NCBI GenBank assembly: GCA_034509425.1
Contig: JAVTVJ010000665.1
Coordinates: 620,001 to 684,000 of the forward strand
Length of the DNA: 64,000 nt
Source: Eopsaltria australis
Taxonomy: Eukaryota > Chordata > Aves > Passeriformes > Petroicidae
Reading direction: 5' to 3'
Below the pieces are notes generated by a model. That model did no database searches. It worked only from the letters and a program-made list of their open reading frames with translations, and was not told where the DNA came from. The position numbers and the translations under genes are program-made. Each line of letters begins with the position of its first letter. Position 1 is the first letter of the stretch. Shown here in pieces: positions 35,845-46,800 of this stretch.

Positions 35845-36353
35845 CCGCGTGAGGTCACCAAATAGACTTAATTCACCCCTCCCAGGGGACGGGTAATTAA
35901 TGAAAAATGATGATAACCAGACCCCACTCCCCTTCTTCCCCCCCCCTGCCGTTAATTCCCTTGGATCAGTGGAGAGGCCCCGCTGAGTTTGAGGGCCACA
36001 ATGTCCCTCGGGGAATTCCTGAGGCCACCCTGGGCTCTTGCTGCACAATCTGGGGAGAAACGGGGATGCTTTGGCTCCCCGGTAATGGGTGCGCAGTGTC
36101 TAGGTGGGTGTGGGGTTCAAGGCAGGCGGGACAGGGGGTGCTTCAACGCAGGGTGCTGGGGCGTGGGACCCCCGCGCTGGCTTCACCCACCTCCCACCCA
36201 GCACCCAGCACGTCCCTGCCTGCGAGGGGCTGCGGGACGGGGCCGCTGGGCCGCGGGTGGCGGGGGCCATCGCCGGTTCCGTGCCCGCCAGCCGCATGCC
36301 TCGCCCCAAGGGTCCTGTGTCACGGCAGGGTCCTGCTCAGAGCGCTGTCCCCG

Positions 36354-36708
36354 GGGTCCCGCACGGTGCCGCTGCCCGGGGTCCCGCTCGGTCCCGCACG
36401 GTGCCGCTGCCCGGGGTCCCGCACGGTCCCGCACGGTGCCGCTGCCCGGGTCCCGCTCGGTCCCGCCCGTCCCGCACGGTGCCGCTGCCCGGGGTCCCGC
36501 TCGGTCCCGCACGGTGCCGCTGCCCGGGGTCCCGCCCGGTCCCGCACGGTGCCGCTTCCCGGGGTCCCGCTCGGTCCCGCTCGGTCCCGCACGGTGCCGC
36601 TGCCCGGGGTCCTGCACGGTCCCGCTCGGTCCCGCACGGTGCCGCTGCCCGGGGTCCCGCTCGGTCCCGCACGGTCCCGCACGGTGCCGCTGCCCGGGGT
36701 CCCGTTCT
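36354..36708. repeat. GC minisatellite just upstream of the NAV1 promoter
   Basis: About 355 bp of irregular units made of GGTCCCGCTCGGTCCCGCAC and GGTGCCGCTGCCCGGG. It is CpG-dense and stop-free in several frames, giving low-complexity Pro/Arg/Ala frames on both strands. Confidence 0.92.
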
Positions 36709-37850
36709 CTCCCTCCGCCCCCGATCCCGGCCGTGCGCGCTCCCGCCCGGCCCCGCCCCGCGGCGCGCGCCCCCTCCCCTCCCCTCCCCTCCCTGCCCTC
36801 CGCGGGGCCATGCCGCGCGCCGCCCCCTGCCCGCGCCAGAGGAGGGCGGGCCCTTTTTGTTCGCCCCTGACATTCCGCTGGTTCGCAGTGTCCTGCCGGC
36901 GGCGGAGCGGCGAGGTGGGGCCGTGCCGCTTACCCCCCTCCACACCCCCCCTCTCCAATCTCCCCGCCCGCGCCATCCCCTCGCCGCTCCGCCCCGGCCG
37001 GTGGGACGGGCGCTGACGGCGCCTCTCCCTCTGTCTCGCCCGGTGTGTCCTCGGTGCCGCAGCAACAGCAGCAGCAGCGCCCGGCGGGTTAAATGGTTGC
37101 AGCGCGGGGATGCTGGGGAGCAACATCAAGAGCCTTCCCGACGTGGAGCTGGGCGAGGAGGAGCGCGGCTTTCGGCGGGGCCCCGACGGCAGCACCGTGA
37201 TGCCGAAGCGGGCGAAGGCGGCGCCGGCGGCCGCGGGGCCGCGGGGCGCGGAGCTGCGCGTCTTCAAGGCGAGCAGCGCGGAGGGGCGGCTGCCGGCCGG
37301 CTCCAACCTGCGCAAGCAGAAGTCGCTCACCAACCTCGCCTTCCTCACCGACACCGAGAAGAAGCGGCAGCTCTATGAGCCTCGCTGGAGCGACGACATG
37401 GCCAAGGCGGCAGCGCCGGGGGCGGCGGCGGCGGGGGGCGGCGGGCGCGGCGGCCCCCGCGGGAGGGACGCGCCCGCCATGTCGCGGAGCCTGTCCCGCT
37501 CCGAGCACTCGCTGCTGTCGCCGCGCCCCGCCGGCCCCGCCAAGCCGCCGCCCGCCGGGAAGCCCAGCCGCATCCCCCGCGGGCCCTACGCCGAGGTGAA
37601 GCCCCTCAGCAAGGCCCCCGAGGCGGGCGGCGGCGGCGGCGGCAAGTGCGACGACGAGCTGCTGGGCGGGAAGGCGCCCGCGGTGGCGGCGGGCACCGAG
37701 GAGAAGCCGTACCTGAAGGTGGACCCCGAGCTGGTGGTGACGGTGCTGGGCGACCTGGAGCAGCTGCTCTTCAGCCAAATGCTGGGTGAGTGCGGCCGGC
37801 GCGACCGCTGGGCTCGACGTTGAGGTGGGAATCGGCAGAGGTGGCAGCTG
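36700..37850 (+). promoter_or_regulatory. CpG island, promoter of classical NAV1
   Basis: GC- and CpG-dense from about 36,700 through the first exon, with GC boxes, a CCCCT pentamer run (about 36,769-36,793) and no clear TATA. It directly precedes the ATG at 37110. Confidence 0.75.
37110..37785 (+). CDS. NAV1: NAV1 classical first coding exon
   Basis: ATG at 37110, donor G|GTGAGT at 37786. Poly-Ala/Gly around 37410-37450 and GGGGGG near 37625-37645 come from GC-rich triplets. The conserved blocks [10 protein letters not shown] and [15 protein letters not shown] fix the frame. Confidence 0.95.
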
Positions 37851-40800
37851 GAGGCGTCTGGGCTCCTGGCACTCCGTGAGGCCCCGCTGGTGGCCGCCCC
37901 AGTGTCTTGAAGTGAAGGGAGGCTGAGGGGAAAGGAGTGAGCCTCGGTGTCCTCAGGCACTTAGAATCACAGAATGGTTTGGGTTGGAAGAGACCTCAGA
38001 GCTCATCCTGTTCCACCCCTGCCATGGGCAAGGACACCTTCCACTATCCCGGGTTGTTCCCAGCCCCGTCCAGCCTGGCCTTGGCCACTGCTAGGGATGG
38101 GGCAGCCACGGCTTCTCTGGGCACCCTGTGCCAGGGCCTCCCCACCCTCACGGGGAAGAATTTCCTTCCAATATCCCATTTGTCCCTGCCCTCTGCCAGT
38201 GGGAAGCCATTCCCCCTTGTCCTGTCCCTCCAGGCCCTTGTCTAAAGTCTCCCTCCAGCTCTCCTGGAGCCCCTTTAGGCGCTGGAAGGGGCTTTAAGGT
38301 CTCCCTGGATCTTTCTCCAGGCTGAGCACCCCCAGCTCTCCCAGCCTGGCTCCGGAGCAGAGAGGCTCCAGCCCTCAGTGCATCTCCCAAGGCATGCTGG
38401 AGGGAAGGTGCTGCCAGCTGCCTCTTGCCTTGGAGGAAAGTCCGTTCTTCCTCACAAGGAGCAGTGGCAGGTGGTGGTGGAGCTTGTCGTCCCCCACGTG
38501 TTTTGTCGGTTGTCCCTTGTCTCAACACCCACGGAACACGATGGAGGCTGCACAGCCGGGTGCCACAGCTGCTCCCCACCATCAGGGTGGCTCGCCCTGG
38601 GGGTGACCTTGGGAAGCTGCTGGTGGAGGTGCCGTGCGAGGGCTCCACGCTGCTGCTCCGCTTTCGGCAGATCCAGAGCTCCACTGAGATCTGTGGCTCT
38701 GGCAGAGGAGCATTCTCCAAGGATGCTGCTGCAGGGTTTGCGTGAGCCGGTTTCAGGCTGTGGCTGCCTGTGCTTTGCTGTCCCTGTGAGTTGGATGCCC
38801 GGGCTTGTTGTGTGCATTGTGTGCGTGATGGGTTTCCATGAGAACAGCAAGCTCTGGCTGTGCCCCAGACCTCGGAACCCGCTGCCCCTGTCGCGGGCTG
38901 CAGCGTTGGGTCTCGGTGCCGGTGAGCCCAGCCCTTGCCGTTCTCTCATGCTGCATGCTGATCTCTAGGAATTGTGGCTGCCTCAGCAGCGCTCTGCTTC
39001 CCACTGACACCCAGTCTTCCCTGCATCCCAGCTGGCAGTGCCTGGGGGCTCGGCTGGGCAATGACCGTGGGGGCTTGTGGCTCTGAAGAGCTGTGTTTGG
39101 TCTGGCAGACTGGCGTGAGAAGGTGGCAAGGGAGCCCTGTACAGCCATCATGGTGCTCGTGGTGCTCAAGCTGGCTGGCTGTAAAGCCCTGGTGGTTGGT
39201 GGTGTGGGGGGAGCAGCAGTACAGGCAGGACTGGTGTGTCCAGTCCCTTCAAGTTCCCTGCCTGGGACCTCTTTTTAGGGGGTCAGGAGCTTCTCTAGTG
39301 CTTGAGCTGGCTTGAGATGTCTTGTCCTTGCTATGTGATGCAGAGAAAGGGGAGAGATTTGCCCTGGCTGGGGCCTGGGGAAGGTGGTTTGGAGATGAGG
39401 AGTGAGCTGGAGTGTGTGCGGGAGCCAAATCCACTTCCCTGTGTACCCCTGGCTGCTCCAGGAGCCTCTGGGGTGTCACAGCCCCAGCTCCAGCAGGGCC
39501 CTGGCACAGTGTGCACCAGTGTGCACTGGCACACAGGCATGGAGCCTCCCAGACCATTGCCCTTGGCCCCCTGGTCGTGCCCAGCCACGGGGGCAGCAGC
39601 AGTGCCCTCCTTGGCAGGGTCTGTCCTGATGCTGGAGCATCCCAGGGCTCGCCAGTGGAAGGCCACAGAGTGGGCTCGAGGCCTGGCAGGCAGACTGTGG
39701 GGATGGGCAGGTGGGATGCAGGAGGTCAGCCCAGGCGGGGGGCTCCGGCTGCCCTGGTGGTCCCTCAGCTGGGTTTACAGACATCCATCCTCAGCCCTAA
39801 GGCTGCAGTAGCACCAGGTGCCATGGGAGCAGGGCAGGATTGCAGGAGGATTTGTCACTTATGGGACTGACAGACTGCCACTCACTGGTGCTGGGATGCC
39901 TGGGGGAATCTCAGTGTCCCCCGTATGATCCTCTCTTCTTAGATGGGAGTTTCCTCAGCATCCCCAAGAGAAATTCTTGTGGGACTTGCCCACGTGGGAG
40001 GGACTCCCAGTTTGTGGTACTCTGGAGTACCAGAGATCCAAGACAGGATCTTGTGCAGACTCTGAGAAAGATCATGGTTGTGGAAATGCCCCCGGCAACT
40101 GATTTGGTTTCTTGGGTGTTGCCAAGCCTCCGCCTGCATCAGTCAGGGCTGACTTTGACCTTGGGAGGTGTTGAACATCCCTTTGGACTGTACTTAGCTT
40201 CTGAAGGTTTGGTCAGCTGGTCTGTGTGGGCCAAACTCTGCCAGATCTGTCCTCTGTGTATTGCCAATAATTTTCCAAGACATACGGACTGCTGGGCTTC
40301 CTGCAGGGGGGATTGAGGGCTGTGTCCAGAGTTGGATGGGGAGAGCACCTGGGGTGGACAGGGCAGGAGCTTCACCCTGCTGAAACTTCCCATCCATGGG
40401 GTTGTACTTCCCACATTCATGGGATTTGTGGTGTTGAATCACACCTACTTACCCAAGCCAGCCATGACCTGGCACATCCATGACAGCCTGAGTGGTGGGG
40501 ATGCCACGAGGAGCCTGGGGATGTGGAGAGGAAGCAGTGTGACAGTGGTGCTGGCACAACCAGAACTTGAGGGTGTGTAGATATGCTCTGAGCCTCCAGA
40601 CCCCTTTGCTTGCGATCCAGGTGGATGGAACCTTCCCCAGTGATGATGGTACCTTCCACAACCTGGCTTCCCCAGGAAGAGGTGGTTCCTGTGGTGGAGA
40701 TTCAGAAGGAATGGGATTCCAGGAGAGTGGGATTCAAGAGAGTGGGCTGCACAACCTGCTAGGGCTGGTGAGGAGCACCAGGAGAGGAGTTGGTACAGGA

Positions 40801-43800
40801 GATGCTTGGGGGGGAGGGAAGGAAGGTCTCTGCTGTTTTCATCAGTCCCTGTGGCAAGTGAAACATCAGCCTGAGCTGTTTGGTGATGTCTGCTGAAGGA
40901 CACCCTGCCCAGAGTGGCACGGAAAGACCCGCAAGCTCGGTTCGTGCAGGGAACAGAGAGGCGGAAATTGGGGGGACTCCAGCCTCTGCTGATACAGTTG
41001 TCCATGAACTGCTGACCTGTGTTGAGAAGCCTGTGCAGCTTCTGAGCTCCTGGCCCTGCCAGCCACAGTGGCTTCCAGAGACCTTGTGTGTCTTTGGTCT
41101 CCACACCTGAATTCTCATCTCTACCTCATACTTCTCCTGCCAGAAGCATTCCCAAGCCTCTCTTGGCCAAAAACACAGTTTATTCAGTAGCTGCCAAATG
41201 TTACCTCTCATTCAGTCACTGTTGCTGCCTCATCTGTTTGATGGCACCGAAGCCTTTGTAGCTGAACCATGTTTAAAGAGCAGCCTGCGCAAGCCGGGAG
41301 AGGTCACCGGCACGCAGCGACCACATGTGCTTTGTAGAGGCTATTTCCATCATCCAAATTATACATTTCGCATCAACCAAAGACTCAGGCTTCTCATCAA
41401 AGCTGGCTGGCAGCTGGGATTGCTAATTACGCCAGTGCCCAACCACAGGATGAAGGGGACGGAGGACACATGGCCGGTGTGGTGGAAGAGCTGGTTGTGC
41501 AGAGCTCACCGTGCCCATGTCTGCGTGTGACGGACAGGGCTGTGCAGGTGCTGGGGCTTTTTTGTACAGGCCTGCGTGTGATGCCCAGTGTGATGGTTCA
41601 CTTACCTAGAGCTCCCCAGAGCACCTCTGAGATCCTGCAGCTGCTTTCTGCAGCCATTTCCTTGTCCATCTCTTTCTGGATGTGGTGCCTCTTAAGTGGC
41701 TGCTAATTCGCATCAACAAATAAGTGGTCAGTGTTCTGTGGGCCGGAGCCCAGGCGGACACATGTGGGATCCTGGGGGAGATGGTGTTCCCCGAAATGCT
41801 CTCTGCAGGAGTCTGCAGCCCTGCCAAACTCTTCAGGTGCAGCTATAACCCATCTCCTGCAGCCCTCGGGTGGGCCATGCTACCCTTCCCAGGTGGCCCA
41901 GCAGGGATGTCCTTGCTGGACAGCAGGTGCCCATGGGGACTCAGTACCCCCATGGTGCCGACACGCAGGCAGGGCAGAGCCTAGCTGTGCTCGGGCTGGC
42001 GCTGGGTGGGTACCAGCAGCCCCTCAGTGGTGGGGAGGAGAGCAAGGACTGAAATGGGCAGATGGGCTCTGTGACAGGCAGGAGCTGCACCTTGCATCTG
42101 GTTTTGGTTTAAAAAGTAAAGCACAGTGCAGAAAAGACTGGCATCTGACATGTCCCGTGCAAGGACATTCCTGACCCTAGTGGGGATGGGAACCAAGTTA
42201 TTCCCTTCTGATTGCCATCCTTGCTGGGAGACACACGGTGTGGGATAAAAGAAACACTTCTGCCCCATGGCATTCCTGCCTCTGCCCCATGTTGTTCCTA
42301 CCAGTTTAATTAAGCACTAATGTGCCTGTGCCAGCACTGGGCAGCAGTAGCCAGGCTTGCTGGCAGGAGACCATGAGGAGGTCAGAGACCAAGTAGCTCT
42401 TCACAGTGATGAGAGTAGGTTATTGCCTCGTAAAGTGCTGCGGCTGTCCTGATACCACTAATGCTATTCCTTTCTTAAGGTCCCTGTGTGACAGTGTATG
42501 TGTGACAAGGTCATTGGGATGGGGATTTATTTCCTTTTGCCCACAGAACTGGACTCCTGCCTTTTGGGTAATAGTGAGGAGAAAGTGCAGTGGTACACAG
42601 TTGTGTTGCTGCTTCCATCCCGCTCTCAGGAGCTGACAGCAAGTAGTAGATGTCTGCTTTCTCCAGTTGAGATGGCTGCAGTGACTGGGGAGAAGATCTG
42701 GAAATGGGATCCAAGGGCCCCAGAACTTCTGCTGACGCTGTTTGGGATGTGCCCTGTTCTCAGTGATTATGGCAGTGTGGAAAAAGGGCTGAGAAAAAAA
42801 TGAATCCAAATTTCTCTTTCAAAATTTCCCATGGAAAGGTAGCAGAGCAAACATTTGAAAATTAACATATTTGGGGATGAACCACTGGAACGAAGTTCTC
42901 CCCAAAGAGCCTGAAAAATCCCTGTTCAAATGGGGCTTTCCCAGTGACTGCTTGCATCTTGCCCCCAAATCCAACATGTCTAAAAAGAAAACATATAAAT
43001 GTATAGAAAATCATGGCGATTCTGGAAGTGCTATTTGGGATCTGCTGGTGGGATGTGACCACAGTGGGACCTGGGTGATGCCCCCTTAAGGCTTTACAGT
43101 CTCGTGGGTGTGACTGCTGAGTGGTCCTGGGATGGACCTGGGTGGAGTGGGGATGGCTCCATCCCTCTGTGGTATCTGAGTCCTTGTCCTCTCCAGGCTT
43201 CGCACCTTGAGTGTGTCTCATGCAGACCTGTGGGGACACAGGAGATCAGATACGGTGTCATTCTGCCATAGCCCCCACCCTGCAAAGTCACATCCTCCTC
43301 CAGACACACGAGGCAGCCCTCCCAGGGGAGCCGGGGAAGGGGTAGCCGGTTCTTTGGCTGGAAAGCAGTGAGCTTGGGAGGGTAGAGGACGTGTGAGGCT
43401 CGGCTGGGAGGCTCTGTGTTGCCTCGTGGTCGGGTGGAGGGGCAAAAGGGAGAGCAGGGCTTGCCCATGGTGCTGCATTGCAGCTCGGAGCAGGGAGCTG
43501 AGCGGGAGGGGAGCTGGGAAGGCAGGGATGCTGCAGCCGCGAAGCTGGGAAGTGAGGGGATGCTGCATTGCAGAGCTGAGATTAGAAGCTGTGCAAATGG
43601 AGATGTGTTTGTGTCAGGGCGGGTGTGACACTGAGGAGTGGTGCCCAGTGCCCACCGATTTGCTGGTCCTTCCTCTAATCCAGTTCTTTCACATTTTGTT
43701 TCATGCCAGCATTTCTCTCATTCGTTGCACTGGTATTTGTCTTGTTCAGTTGAGGACGTAATGTATTTTTTATTAATTCAGGAGGGGGACTGAGATTCAT

Positions 43801-46800
43801 CTCCCACTGGAAGGATCTGCTGGAATCCACATAGGAAAGCTGAGCAGAAGCTCAGCACGTCTGGGCAGGACATTTTCCTTGCTCCTGGGAGCAGCCATGG
43901 ATTGGGGAGGTGTCTCTGGAGCCTTGTGGCCCTGGCACAGCACAGCACGTGAGCTCCTTGGACGGGGGACCCGAGCAGACCTTGGGCACACACATGCCCC
44001 TGTGCTGCCCAGTGAAATGCAGGTGTGTCCTGCAGTTGGACATGTGCCTCCACCTCTGTGAACATGTGAGCGTGCCAGCACGTTGGGAGCACAGGATTTC
44101 CCCCTGGCATAGGTACCAGTGATTTTAATCACTCCACATTGCTCTGGTGTTGTATCAGCCTTGTTGTCTCTCTTCTTAACCGTCCTGCTCATCCAGAGGT
44201 GGGCACTTTGCAGTCCTCCCCTGTACCTGTGAGGGTCTGGCCTCAAGCATCCCCCTGAAATTCCAGAAAGATTTTACGGCAAATCCAGAAATTAGCATCT
44301 GAAGATGTAAAGGCAGGGCTGCTCTGCTTTCCACTCAGACTGGATCTTGCCCAGTGGGTAGGGTGGGGATGGTGAGCTGGCTAGGAGGGACCCAGGAGGT
44401 GCCTTTCAGTGGGGAACTGAAATTGAGGGTTTGAGCTGCGCTCACGAAGGCACAGTTCCCTGGGCAGGTTGTGAGCCTGACTCGCAGCCACAGGTGACGC
44501 AGCGGGAGGGCCGGGCTCCGTGCCAGCTCGTTGGCTCACCAGCCGGTCGGCTGGCTTCGGCTGTGGGATCAGAACCTCTCTTGCTTGGTGAGCTGGAAGG
44601 GTGGCTCGTGGCTGAGGTCCTTGTTGAAGCTGCTGGAGGTTCTGCTTGTTTTCATGTAACCCAGAAAAAATGGGCAGAGCTGTGCTGTGGGTGCTGCAGC
44701 CTGTGCTGTGTGAGCTGGAGGGGAAATTATGGAACCATAGAATGGTTTGGGTTAAACCATTAGAGATCATCTTGTTCTAACCCCTGCCATGGGCAGGGAC
44801 ACCTTCCTCTAGACCAGGTTGCTCCAAATCCTGTCCAACGTGACCTTGAACATTTCCAGGGATGGGGCAGCCACAGCTTCTCTGGGCTTCACCATCCTCA
44901 CAGGGAAGAATTTCTTCCTAATCTGTTCCATTCAATTTAAAGCTGTTCCCCCTAACTGCAGCATGGCAGAGGGGTAGTGCCATACCTTTAACACTGGAGA
45001 AAAGTAGAACCACTTTTATTTCTCATGCCAGCCCTGCTGCATGGCAGCCTGCATGCTTGGTGTGTGGGGGAGCTGCATGTCCCTCCTCTGTGCATCTTAT
45101 GCAGGGTTGTGTCATCAGGAGTGACAAAGCTGGCAGTGAGACCCTGCAACCAGATAAGCTTGTTCAAGAGCACCCATTCATGACCTAACTTAGCCCTTAC
45201 TGGTTCTGTTGGGAGCCCAGACAGCCTGAAGCTTACACCTCTGCTTTGTCATGGGCCTCAAGCGTCCCCGGCAGTGGCTCTGCCCCAGCCTGGCTCTCCC
45301 AATTCCACGAGCTGGTTTGAAGCACGTTCAGAGCTGCGGCGCAGGTACAACTCTGTTGCTGGCTATTTATAGCTTGTGAGCTTTCAGCATTGCTGTGCAC
45401 CGAGAATAACTCACTGAGGAGACACTTCTCAAAATCACGCGTCCGTCGCCCATGCGCAGCGTCGTCGTCTCAGTCTTCCCACATGACAGCTTGGGGTCTG
45501 TCTTGGTCCTGTGCCAGCCCTGATTGACACTGAAAGGGGTTTACCCAGGTGTTTTTTGTGGCCTGGAGATTCAGCTGGTTAATCATGGCAGGGCTTTTTG
45601 GCCCAATCCCTGTCAGGACATCATCAGCTTTTGCAGGGAGTGTTGTGCGGAGTAGTTTGGGCTCTGTAAAACCCACCCCATGGAAAGCAGCCCTTTCATA
45701 GCCCGGCGTGTGAGATGCAGGCAGTGGCAGGGAGGCATGTGCATGGGGAGCACAGGAACCTGCTCTTCGGGCTGGAACCTGTGGTGATGAAACTCATCAG
45801 CAGAACAAACCCCTCGGGCTGGAAGCGTTAGGCGCTGCCGGGGTATTTCCAGTTCACTTTATCTCTGGCCTGGCATTCTATTTCCAAGCTGATGCAAGCA
45901 AGTGGAAGAATAGATAGCAGCTAATTCACATTGATCGCTGTGATGTGGGAGCTCCCCGAGGTGAGCTGGGGCTGGCAGAAAGCGTGCTATGGGCCATTCG
46001 ATGGGGCCAGCACATCCCTCCCTGGCCCTGTCCCGGTGGCTGCTGCAGGGGACACGTTGTCAGCCTCGTGGATGCTTGCTCCCACATCCCGAGGTTTCTC
46101 CCAGCTTTGATGGTTCAGGGGCCCGAGGCAGCATTGCCAGGGTGGGTACAGAGTCATGGGCTAACATGGCAGTGGTGAAATCAGGTAAAGGCAGGGTTGT
46201 TTTGGCAGGCTCCAAAGTGGGAGCACTTGTTTTGTGGGAGGGGAGACAACAACGATCCCCTCATCTTAAAAGCAGGAGGAAAGGCATTTGACAGATTCTG
46301 GCTGGAACCTGGGACTGTCCAGCTCTGCTGGGGCACGACCAACGTGGAGCCAAGTGTGCTGATGCCACTACAGGTGCAGCCACCCAGCTGTGGCCTTTCA
46401 TAGCCACCTTGCCTTTAGCCTTCAGACCTTCACTGCACCGAGGGAGTGACAAGGAGATGGCTCCAAACCCCCAACAGGCAGTGCAGAAGCAAGGGAAATA
46501 ATGAAGTTCAGCCTTCTCCCATCCCAGCAGGGAGGATGGACAGATGATGTCCTGCAAAATTCTGCTGCCGTGAGCCCAGAGGAGCGTGTGCTGAATCCTA
46601 AGGAGCTGGACTTGCACTGCAGCTGAGCTGTGCAGGGCTGGAGGTTTCTGCAGGCTGAAGGGTGGGAGTAAATGGAGTCTGGCTGTGTTGGTGCTTGGCA
46701 TGGGGCTTTCTGTCCTGCTGGATCAGAGCAGGGCAGGGCTGCTGGAGGGAGGCAGCTGTGGGGAGTCAATGGGGGCTTTTCTCTGGGGCTGCCCCATTCA

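Larger units (their letters stand above)
34593..36700 (+). other. DNA between upstream and classical NAV1 first exons
   Basis: No further exon was recognised. It contains two RFX X-box-like palindromes, an AT-rich homeobox-like patch near 35,880 and, from 36,354, a GC minisatellite. It should be intron for the long NAV1 form and promoter-proximal DNA for the classical form. Confidence 0.6.

Noticed and set aside
36104..37378. 424-codon plus-strand frame through the NAV1 upstream minisatellite
   Set aside because: Pro/Arg/Ala low complexity caused by a stop-poor GC repeat; it overlaps NAV1 exon 1 in another frame, and the minus strand is equally open.
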